Shown piece by piece: positions 1 to 5,139 of a stretch of 10,533 nucleotides of DNA; the stretch's first letter is position 1; each line of letters opens with the position of its first letter. Position numbers and translations under genes: made by a program. Below the pieces are notes generated by a model, which saw nothing but the letters and a program-made list of their open reading frames with translations, ran no database searches and had not been told where the DNA came from. The stretch lies in contig JBGOUV010000246.1 in the NCBI GenBank assembly GCA_041477815.1, forward strand, positions 1-10,533, written 5' to 3'. This stretch comes from JBGOUV01 sp041477815. GTDB taxonomy: Bacteria > Acidobacteriota > Terriglobia > Bryobacterales > JACQDG01.

Positions 1-171
1 ATCTACGACACGGCAGGCTCGCCCCCCGTCCTCCGCACCCTCTATAAGGATCAGATCCAGAGCATCACCCCAGTCGCGACCTCACCCATGCCCGCCGGCT
101 TCCGGCAGACCCTGACCGCGACACAGTTGCAGGACCTGGTGGCGTTTCTACGGGGCTCGAGAGAACCCTGA
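1..171 (+). CDS. C-terminal end of a probable cytochrome c / heme-binding-domain protein (partial)
   Basis: Frame 1 is open from the window edge to TGA at 169-171 and gives 56 residues. The tail reads SPMPAGFRQTLTATQLQDLVAFL followed by a short basic end (split here: 'SPMPAGF', then 'LTATQLQDLVAFL'). The pattern of a Met-Pro-x-Gly-Phe segment, then 'LT...L.DLVAFL', is the usual last part of the cytochrome c-like domain in large exported dehydrogenase/heme-binding proteins of Acidobacteria and Planctomycetes. The Met in 'SPMP' could be the axial heme ligand. The CxxCH motif and everything upstream lie outside the window, so the function of the whole protein cannot be read. The next gene starts 13 bases downstream on the same strand, so the two could be co-transcribed. 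The family call is by pattern only. Confidence 0.6.
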   Translation: MYDTAGSPPVLRTLYKDQIQSITPVATSPMPAGFRQTLTATQLQDLVAFLRGSREP

Positions 172-184
172 GGCAGCAAACAGC

Positions 185-2425
185 ATGCCAGCGGTACGAG
201 CGACGATTCTTCAGATCTCCGACCTGCACTACGGCGTCGCTATCGACCCGGCGCTGGAGACTCGGGTGCAGGGGATCGCGGCCGACGTCGAGCCGGACAT
301 CCTCATCGCCTCCGGGGACCTGATCGATTCCCCCGATTCCCAGAACCGGAGAAACGCCGCCGCCTTTCTGGTCTCCGTCTGCGCCGCCATAAACCGGAGG
401 AGGGGCTTGAAAAAGGCGCCCCCCGTTGAGCTGCTGGTCATCCCCGGCAACCACGACTACAAAGCCATCTTAGGCAGCGTGGAAACCGGACCCTGGGACC
501 GGCACGATTTCGACAAGTCGTTCCTCGAGGCACGGCCCTGGACCAACGGGCTCCTGGTGCACGAGAGGCACGATCTCGGCCTGGCGATCGCCGGCTTCAA
601 CTCCAATCCTCCTTATTTCGAATGGAGCGCCGCCGGCAAGGTGGAGGCGGAGGCGCTCCAGGAGCTCGACAATCGCTTCCGCGACGACGGACCCCTGGGC
701 GAAGCTTCGCCGGTGTTCCGCATCGCGGTGGTGCATCACCATCCCCTGCCCATCGTGTTTACGTCTACCGCTCGAGCGGCGCGGCTCGAAGAACGGCACA
801 TGGTCTTCTACAACGCCGGCACCTTCCTCTGGTCGCTCAACCGCAAAGGATTCCACTTGGTCTTGCACGGCCATAAGCACTTTGCCAGCTTGCAGCGCGT
901 GGGCCACGACTTCGCCGACCGCGGCCGCCGGGAGCTGCTGGTGGCCGGAGCCGGCTCGGCGCTGCATCCCAAACCCGATGATCCTCGCGGAAATCACTTG
1001 CAGGTGATCCGCACTTACGTGGATGGGACGGCTACTCTGGACTCCTGGTTCTTCTCCGCTGAGGTGCGGCGGAAGGACGACGAGAGCCGGCTGCACTCGA
1101 TAATCGACCTGGCCGATGTCGCCCGGTGGAGACGGCGGGTCTTCCGGAGCCAAACGAATCTGGCGGTGGGCGAGTTGCGATCCGACGTCCGCATCACGGA
1201 AGACGGGTACGCCGTGTACAAGGACCAGTTCCTGCACTGCCGGCCCGCTCCCGGCTCCGAACGCGACAGCTACCAGGTGGACCTCTCCGTTCCTGCGCCT
1301 TCGTATATCCGGCGGGTGGAACTGCTTCCCATCGATCAGTCCCCGCCTCTGGCCGAGCTGAAGAAGGACCCTGCGGCCGGCCAGTTGCGCCAGTACCGCG
1401 GTCGAATCGAGTTCGGGAGAACTTACAACGAGGTCTGCCCCCCGTTCAGCCTAGCCTATCAGTATCGCCTGATGAACAGCCACGCCCTGTCCTACGGGGA
1501 ATTTCAGCGCAAGTACAAAGATCAGCCCTACGAGTACGTCTCGCTGCCCTGCTACGAGCCCGCGGACGCTCTCACGCTGGTGGTGGAGTTTCCGGCGGCC
1601 TGCCCGGTGGACCGGCTGCGGTATGACGTGACCGTCCTTTTTAAGCCCGGCACCATGAAAACCATCGATGACTACGGGGAGAGCGACCTCGCGCCCCACC
1701 CGGAAGAAACCGCGCGAGCGCGCCGGCGGCTGTATCGCGATGGCTCGCGCCTGATCCTGGCCTGCTGCGAGCCGATCCCGGGCTACGTTTACCAGTTGCA
1801 ATGGAAATTTCCGGAGGATCCGGCGCGGACCTGGAAGTGGGACGAGTTGCTTTACGCGAATGAGAAGAAGCTGCGCCTCCTGGAGATCAGGGCCGGTGCG
1901 GTGAAGCAGGAGCCCTCGGCGAGGGATCTCTACGCCGGAATCTCTCGGACGCTCGAGGGCCTCGAGGCGGATGTGAAGACCAAACTGAAGGCTTCGCCCG
2001 GCAATCTGGAGCTGAGCCTTCTGGCGTTCGACGAAGACCCGAAGGTCAAAGCCCTTCGCCTGGTAGGCGCCAACTTCGGTGACCTAAGGGATCTGCAAAA
2101 AATTCAATTCGCCTCCGGGGAAGGGTGCGCTGGCTTCGTGTTTGAGAAAAATCGCCCGCAGTTCTACGCCGCCGTTCCAGGGCATGACACCGAACTTTAC
2201 ATCGCTCCCGGCGAAGGTCCGGAGTTTGCCGCGTTCCCCGTTTACAAGTACCTGACCACCATGCCGTGGCTGCACCCGAGCGGCCTGATGGTCGGAGTCA
2301 TTTGCGCCGGCGCCGTCGGGGCGCGGCCTCCGGGAGACCCCGTCTTCGGTCCCGAGCCGGAAAAAATCCAGCAGTTGTGGGACTTGCTGCTCCCCTGCGC
2401 CAATGGTATTCTGGAAAGTGTCTGA
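185..2425 (+). CDS. Calcineurin-like metallophosphoesterase with beta-rich middle region and C-terminal GAF-like domain
   Basis: 746 residues from ATG 185. An intact phosphoesterase motif set starts only 12 residues in (D13-x-H15, G44-D45, G88-N-H-D91, H184-H-H-P187, G229-H-K-H232), so the start cannot lie much further downstream. These are the di-metal ligands of the calcineurin-like fold, and no key residue is missing. The enzyme should hydrolyse a phosphomonoester or phosphodiester; the substrate is unknown. There is no signal peptide, so it is probably cytosolic. Residues about 320-545 form a strand-rich region (for example 'YEYVSLPCYEPADALTL' at 449-465) that I do not recognise. Residues about 575-746 look GAF-like, with 'GEGCAGFVFE' at 645-654 and a final strand-helix 'GLMVGVICAG' at 700-709, suggesting ligand sensing. 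Ordinary family members are 250-400 residues, so this one is long and composite. A small protein gene follows 12 bases after the stop. A regulated nucleotide phosphoesterase or conflict effector is possible, but that is inference. Confidence 0.85.
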   Translation: MPAVRATILQISDLHYGVAIDPALETRVQGIAADVEPDILIASGDLIDSPDSQNRRNAAAFLVSVCAAINRRRGLKKAPPVELLVIPGNHDYKAILGSVETGPWDRHDFDKSFLEARPWTNGLLVHERHDLGLAIAGFNSNPPYFEWSAAGKVEAEALQELDNRFRDDGPLGEASPVFRIAVVHHHPLPIVFTSTARAARLEERHMVFYNAGTFLWSLNRKGFHLVLHGHKHFASLQRVGHDFADRGRRELLVAGAGSALHPKPDDPRGNHLQVIRTYVDGTATLDSWFFSAEVRRKDDESRLHSIIDLADVARWRRRVFRSQTNLAVGELRSDVRITEDGYAVYKDQFLHCRPAPGSERDSYQVDLSVPAPSYIRRVELLPIDQSPPLAELKKDPAAGQLRQYRGRIEFGRTYNEVCPPFSLAYQYRLMNSHALSYGEFQRKYKDQPYEYVSLPCYEPADALTLVVEFPAACPVDRLRYDVTVLFKPGTMKTIDDYGESDLAPHPEETARARRRLYRDGSRLILACCEPIPGYVYQLQWKFPEDPARTWKWDELLYANEKKLRLLEIRAGAVKQEPSARDLYAGISRTLEGLEADVKTKLKASPGNLELSLLAFDEDPKVKALRLVGANFGDLRDLQKIQFASGEGCAGFVFEKNRPQFYAAVPGHDTELYIAPGEGPEFAAFPVYKYLTTMPWLHPSGLMVGVICAGAVGARPPGDPVFGPEPEKIQQLWDLLLPCANGILESV
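2384..2412 (+). promoter_or_regulatory. Possible internal promoter before the small protein gene
   Basis: TTGCTG (2384-2389), a 17-base spacer and TATTCT (2407-2412) lie inside the 3' end of the phosphoesterase gene, 25 bases before the likely start of the small gene. The -35 matches 3 of 6 bases and the -10 matches 4 of 6. The 10-mer around the -10 (TGGTATTCTG, 2404-2413) recurs at 3228-3237, just upstream of another gene start. It is weak evidence because it sits in coding sequence. Confidence 0.25.
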
Positions 2426-2429
2426 GAGG
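2424..2429 (+). promoter_or_regulatory. Ribosome binding site that selects GTG 2438
   Basis: GAGAGG at 2424-2429, continuing as TGA, matches the anti-Shine-Dalgarno partner well and overlaps the stop codon of the phosphoesterase gene. It sits 8 bases before GTG 2438. The earlier in-frame GTG at 2429 overlaps the site itself and so is unlikely to be used. Confidence 0.55.
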
Positions 2430-2437
2430 TGAGTGAC

Positions 2438-2635
2438 GTGCCGCCCACGTGGGACGAAAAAGAACAAGAGACCAAGCTCTATGAACCGATCCACCGCCAT
2501 TCGTCTGGGGTGATCAGCTACACCCTCCCCACGCCCACCGCCGAGATGGATCCGAACAGCGCAGCCTACCAGCGCCTGGAGGAACTGCGTAGAAAAGCGC
2601 AGGAAATCGCGCTGGACGAGATCCAGGCGGAGTAG
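2438..2635 (+). CDS. Small acidic protein of unknown function, linked to the phosphoesterase-GAF gene
   Basis: 65 residues from GTG 2438 to TAG 2633-2635; a GTG at 2429 would add three residues, but the ribosome site favours 2438. I do not recognise a family. The N-terminal half is polar and proline-containing ('MPPTWDEKEQETKLYEP'), and the middle has 'SSGVISYTLPTPTAEMDP'. The last 24 residues, starting at 'AAYQRLEELRRKAQEIA', should form a charged amphipathic helix able to pair with a partner. There is no signal peptide and no membrane segment. The gene begins 12 bases after the phosphoesterase stop with the ribosome site on that stop, so the two are probably translationally coupled. A role as partner or regulator of the upstream protein is inferred only from this linkage. 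Being short, it could also be a chance open frame, but the ribosome site and spacing argue for a real gene. Confidence 0.6.
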   Translation: MPPTWDEKEQETKLYEPIHRHSSGVISYTLPTPTAEMDPNSAAYQRLEELRRKAQEIALDEIQAE

Positions 2636-2639
2636 CACT

Positions 2640-2667
2640 GCCGCTATCACCACCCCGCCGCAGCGGC
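2640..2667. terminator. Weak hairpin between convergent genes
   Basis: GCCGCT (2640-2645) pairs with AGCGGC (2662-2667) around a 16-base loop, in the 32-base gap between the convergent stops at 2635 and 2668. The position suits a shared terminator, but the loop is long and neither strand has a T tract, so an intrinsic terminator is doubtful. Confidence 0.22.
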
Positions 2668-3141
2668 TCAGCCCGCCTGCTTCTCGGCCAGCGGTCCGAT
2701 CACCGGCAGTACCAGCTTGCTGCCGTTGAACGTCTTCACCATCAGGACCACCCACACCAGAAGGAACCCGATCCAGACTACAAACGACAGCAGACCGATC
2801 AGCACCGATCCGATCACCGGCACCACCATCCCGATCGCCATCGAGAGGATCCCCAGCACGATCAGCAGAACGATCCAGGCGACGTTCAGGAAGATGGACT
2901 GGAAGGCGTGAAAACGCACTTCGCGCTTCTTGTTGTAGGGCTCCAGCACCAGAAACAGAATCCCCGTGATCACGCCGACGAGGTAGCACAAGGCCCCAGC
3001 GACATTGTCGGTCATACCGCCGGCCGCCGTTCCCGCCGGAGCCGCGCCGCCGCCACCGCCCGACCCGCCGCCCAGCGGCTTCCCGCAGGAGGGACAGAAG
3101 GCCCCCTCCCCCGACGCACCGCAATGCACACAAAACGCCAT
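2668..3141 (-). CDS. Zinc-ribbon plus DUF4870-like (Tic20-like) membrane protein
   Basis: 157 residues, starting at ATG 3141-3139. A strong GGAGGAGGG ribosome site just upstream chooses this start over in-frame upstream codons. The N-terminus is a compact zinc ribbon, C4-x-x-C7 and C16-x-x-C19 ('FCVHCG...FCPSCG'), followed by a Gly/Ala-rich linker (about 24-42). Residues about 44-135 hold three to four hydrophobic segments. The first contains 'DNVAGALCYLVGVITGILF' and leads into 'VRFHAFQSIFLN' (75-86), the hallmark of the DUF4870 family (small membrane proteins related to Tic20). The zinc ribbon should lie in the cytoplasm; the cellular role of the family is not established. It converges with the phosphoesterase/small-protein pair and diverges from the isomerase gene at 3246. 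Confidence 0.85.
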   Translation of the reverse strand: MAFCVHCGASGEGAFCPSCGKPLGGGSGGGGGAAPAGTAAGGMTDNVAGALCYLVGVITGILFLVLEPYNKKREVRFHAFQSIFLNVAWIVLLIVLGILSMAIGMVVPVIGSVLIGLLSFVVWIGFLLVWVVLMVKTFNGSKLVLPVIGPLAEKQAG

Positions 3142-3144
3142 GAT

Positions 3145-3153
3145 CCCTCCTCC
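3145..3153 (-). promoter_or_regulatory. Strong ribosome binding site of the zinc-ribbon gene
   Basis: Read on the minus strand, GGAGGAGGG lies immediately upstream of GATC-ATG. It is near-perfect and well placed, and it decides the start at 3141 rather than at longer in-frame candidates up to 3240. Confidence 0.7.
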
Positions 3154-3196
3154 GGCCGGCCCCTCACCACCAGCACTCGGCGCCTGGCACCTGCCC

Positions 3197-3202
3197 TTTA
3201 TA
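3197..3202 (-). promoter_or_regulatory. Possible -10 box of the zinc-ribbon gene
   Basis: On the minus strand TGTGATATAAAG contains TATAAA (5 of 6 to the consensus), about 55 bases upstream of ATG 3141. It is the most AT-rich stretch of the divergent spacer. No convincing -35 precedes it at 16-18 bases. Confidence 0.3.
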
Positions 3203-3230
3203 TCACATCCGACCCCCGCTCCCCCCGTGG

Positions 3231-3236
3231 TATTCT
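3231..3236 (+). promoter_or_regulatory. Possible -10 box of the isomerase gene, implying a very short leader
   Basis: TATTCT at 3231-3236 lies only 9 bases before ATG 3246, so transcription would start within a base or two of the start codon. No Shine-Dalgarno sequence is visible before this ATG, which fits a nearly leaderless mRNA. The -35 is poor (CCGACC at 3209-3214). Confidence 0.35.
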
Positions 3237-3245
3237 GCAATCTCT

Positions 3246-4130
3246 ATGGCTCGCAACACCCGACGTCGCTTCCTGCAGACGGCCGCCGCCGCCCCGGCTG
3301 CGGTCCTGGCCCGCCCGGCTTCCTCTCCGGCCTTCCAGCTCTCGGTCATGCTCTGGACCCTCAAAGGTTCCTTCGACCGGCGCCTCGAAGCCGCCGCCCA
3401 AGCCGGCCTCCCCTCGGTCCAACTCGTCGCCGAGTACGTGGATTGGGACGACGCCGAATACCGCCGCGTCCGCCAGCTCGGCCGGTCGCTGAAAGTCGGC
3501 TGCGATGCCCTGGTGGCCCAGCCGGACTGGCGCAAGCGTCCGGTCACCCTGGTCGATCCCGCCCACCGCGACGGCTTCCTGGCCGATCTGCGGCGCGCCC
3601 TGTCCGCGGCCCGGAAGCTCGACTGTCCTCGTATCATTCTGATGAGTGGCGACGAGCGCCCCGGCGTCCCGCGTCCCCTGCAATACTCCAGCCTGATCGA
3701 GGGCCTGAAGCGGGGCGGGGAGCTGGCCGCCAAAGAAAACGTCACCCTCATCCTGGAGCCCCTCAACTCGCGGGTGAACCACCCGGGATACTTTCTGACC
3801 TCCGGCGTCGAAGGCCTGGAAGCCATCAAGCAAGTCGATAATCCCCACGTGAAGCTGCTCTTCGATATCTATCATCAGCAGGTGCAGGAAGGCAATATCA
3901 TCGAAACTTTCACCGGAAATATTCAGCACATCGCCGTATTCCACGTCGCCGACTGCCCCGGCCGCCACGACCCCGGCACCGGCGAGCTGCACTATGCCAA
4001 TATCTACCGGGCCATCGCCAAAGCCGGTTTCCAGGGCCACTTGGCCATGGAGTACCTGCCTCTGGGCGAGCAGGTGGCCAGCCTCACCCAGTCCGTGGCG
4101 GACCTGCGCCAGGCCGTCGTTGGAATTTGA
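3246..4130 (+). CDS. Tat-exported hydroxypyruvate isomerase-like TIM-barrel sugar isomerase
   Basis: 294 residues from ATG 3246. The N-terminus 'NTRRRFLQTAAAAPAAVLA' is a typical twin-arginine signal, so the mature enzyme from about residue 29 should act in the periplasm, probably after folding and metal loading in the cytoplasm. The body is a xylose isomerase-like TIM barrel of the Hyi/sugar-phosphate isomerase group. Likely metal ligands are E171 ('LILEPLN'), D207 ('LLFDIYHQQ'), H233 ('AVFHVADCPGRH') and E269 ('LAMEY'), and the 'PGRHDPGTGELHY' loop (238-250) is the Hyi-family signature. E. coli Hyi has Gln at the position of H233; His there is like the tagatose-3-epimerase group. The family interconverts hydroxypyruvate/tartronate semialdehyde or epimerises ketoses; the actual substrate here is unknown. 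The gene stands alone, divergent from the zinc-ribbon gene and convergent with the M55 peptidase. The stop codon falls inside an octamer repeat. Confidence 0.85.
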   Translation: MARNTRRRFLQTAAAAPAAVLARPASSPAFQLSVMLWTLKGSFDRRLEAAAQAGLPSVQLVAEYVDWDDAEYRRVRQLGRSLKVGCDALVAQPDWRKRPVTLVDPAHRDGFLADLRRALSAARKLDCPRIILMSGDERPGVPRPLQYSSLIEGLKRGGELAAKENVTLILEPLNSRVNHPGYFLTSGVEGLEAIKQVDNPHVKLLFDIYHQQVQEGNIIETFTGNIQHIAVFHVADCPGRHDPGTGELHYANIYRAIAKAGFQGHLAMEYLPLGEQVASLTQSVADLRQAVVGI

Positions 4131-4162
4131 GAATTTGAGAATTGGAGGATTTGAGAATTGGT
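4123..4162 (+). repeat. Tandem 8-bp repeat, five copies, spanning a stop codon
   Basis: Consecutive octamers are GAATTTGA (4123-4130), GAATTTGA (4131-4138), GAATTGGA (4139-4146), GGATTTGA (4147-4154) and GAATTGGT (4155-4162). The first two are identical and the others differ by one or two bases. The TGA of the first copy is the stop codon of the isomerase gene. The array is AT-rich in a GC-rich region and lies in the gap between two convergent genes. Confidence 0.8.
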
Positions 4163-4224
4163 GCGACTGAGATCGTTTACCCGGCGTCCCGATACCGAAA
4201 CGTGCCCGAGCGGAAACATCGATC

Positions 4225-5073
4225 TCACCGGGCTCTGGACCGCGTCCAGGCTTCCAGAAAATCCTTGCCCCGGTAGCGAATGGTGCGGTCATCGACCACT
4301 TCGGCCCCAGTGGCCAGGCCGGCGTCGATCCCCAGCGAGTTGCGCGTGGTGTACTCGACCTCCACGGTCACCGGACCATCCACGCGGTACGGCTTGATCT
4401 GCCCGATCTTCTTCACCGCCCGCACCGCCGCCGCCCGGATCGTCTCTCGCGCCTCCGGGGCCGACATCGACAGGCACGTATACCGTCCGAGCCCCTCCTT
4501 CACCACCGCCGTCTCGGCCTCGGGCACGATGGCGCGCAACTCGTCCGCCGCCGCCCGGTCCCCGCTCAACAGGATCACCGGGATCCCGAACCACCCGGCC
4601 AGGGCCGCCCGCGTCTCGGTCTCCCCCACCGGCTGCCCGTTGACCTTCATATTTTGAATACCCAGAGAGCTGTAGCTGTGGGCCATAATCCCCGCGCGGA
4701 CGTTGGCCTTGCTGTGCTGCCCGATGAACGCCACCGCCGCATACTGACGGCGCTCCAGGGTCATGGTCACGCCCAGGCCTCCCATAAGCAGCTTGGCCTT
4801 GGGGTGGATGGTCAGAGCGGACAGGGACTGGCTGCCGTCGTGGCCGTCCCAGACCACCACCTCGTCGGCGCCTCCGGCCAGGAGGCCCTCCACGGCGGCA
4901 TTGATCTCGCCGGTGAGGAGCTGGCGCATCTCGGAGTCCTTGGGGTCGGTCTGGTCCTGGCGGCAGACCCCGGCGACGCCCTCGGCGTCCGTAATCATGA
5001 AGATACTCTTGCGCGACTGGGCGCCGGCGGAGGCGGCCACCGCCAGCAGCACTGCCATCGTTCTGGAAGTCAT
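4225..5073 (-). CDS. Exported M55-family (DppA-like) D-aminopeptidase
   Basis: 282 residues from ATG 5073-5071; an in-frame TTG two codons upstream is less likely. The N-terminus (residues 1-19, hydrophobic, ending 'ASAGAQS') is a signal peptide, so the enzyme is probably periplasmic. The M55 zinc ligands can be followed through the chain: D29 and E31 ('TDAEGVAGV'), H78 ('WDGHDGS'), H120 ('FIGQHSK') and E151 ('VGETETR'). H132 ('AHSYSS') matches the proposed catalytic His of Bacillus DppA. DppA is a zinc-dependent, self-compartmentalising decamer that cleaves D-Ala-D-Ala and related peptides; periplasmic use on cell-wall or D-amino-acid peptides is inference. Length is close to that of DppA plus a leader. 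The -10 box lies 7 bases before the ATG, so the mRNA may be leaderless. It diverges from the spermidine synthase-like gene across a palindromic promoter region. Confidence 0.88.
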   Translation of the reverse strand: MTSRTMAVLLAVAASAGAQSRKSIFMITDAEGVAGVCRQDQTDPKDSEMRQLLTGEINAAVEGLLAGGADEVVVWDGHDGSQSLSALTIHPKAKLLMGGLGVTMTLERRQYAAVAFIGQHSKANVRAGIMAHSYSSLGIQNMKVNGQPVGETETRAALAGWFGIPVILLSGDRAAADELRAIVPEAETAVVKEGLGRYTCLSMSAPEARETIRAAAVRAVKKIGQIKPYRVDGPVTVEVEYTTRNSLGIDAGLATGAEVVDDRTIRYRGKDFLEAWTRSRAR

Positions 5074-5080
5074 GCCCAAG

Positions 5081-5110
5081 AGTATAGCCGGACAAAGCGT
5101 TCTATTTCCG
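5081..5110 (-). promoter_or_regulatory. Predicted promoter of the M55 peptidase gene
   Basis: On the minus strand CGGAAA (5110-5105) is followed after 18 bases by TATACT (5086-5081). The -10 matches 5 of 6 bases; the -35 is weak at 3 of 6. Only 7 bases separate the -10 from ATG 5073, which predicts a leaderless transcript, and no ribosome site could fit. Confidence 0.5.
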
Positions 5111-5118
5111 GCTATACT
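5089..5118 (+). promoter_or_regulatory. Predicted promoter of the spermidine synthase-like gene
   Basis: CGGACA (5089-5094), an 18-base spacer and TATACT (5113-5118) precede ATG 5140 by 21 bases, leaving room for a short leader with GGGAGA (5124-5129) as ribosome site. It overlaps the divergent M55 promoter almost completely, so polymerase binding at the two promoters should be mutually exclusive. Confidence 0.55.
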
Positions 5119-5139
5119 ACCCCTGGGAGAATCCCTGCT

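Larger units (their letters stand above)
5081..5118. repeat. Perfect 11-bp inverted repeat in the divergent promoter region
   Basis: AGTATAGCCGG (5081-5091) and CCGGCTATACT (5108-5118) are exact reverse complements with a 16-base spacer. Each arm carries a TATACT hexamer reading outward, the probable -10 box of the gene on that side. The repeat centres are 27 bases apart. The arrangement could be a dyad operator or simply two symmetric promoters. Confidence 0.85.

Noticed and set aside
2084..3133. A 349-residue open frame on the minus strand
   Set aside because: It overlaps the phosphoesterase, small-protein and zinc-ribbon genes, and its Arg/Gly-rich content is typical of a shadow frame.
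4175..4201. Possible terminator hairpin between the isomerase and M55 genes
   Set aside because: GTTT/AAAC plus CGG/CCG gives only 7 bp with a 3-base bulge and no T tract, so it is too weak to list.
3198..4292. A 364-residue open frame on the minus strand
   Set aside because: It is antisense to the isomerase gene, which has clear catalytic motifs; the C-terminal extension over the octamer repeat is incidental.
4654..5139. Upstream extension of the spermidine synthase-like gene
   Set aside because: The frame is open but crosses the M55 gene antisense and the divergent promoter region; the ribosome site and -10 box support ATG 5140.
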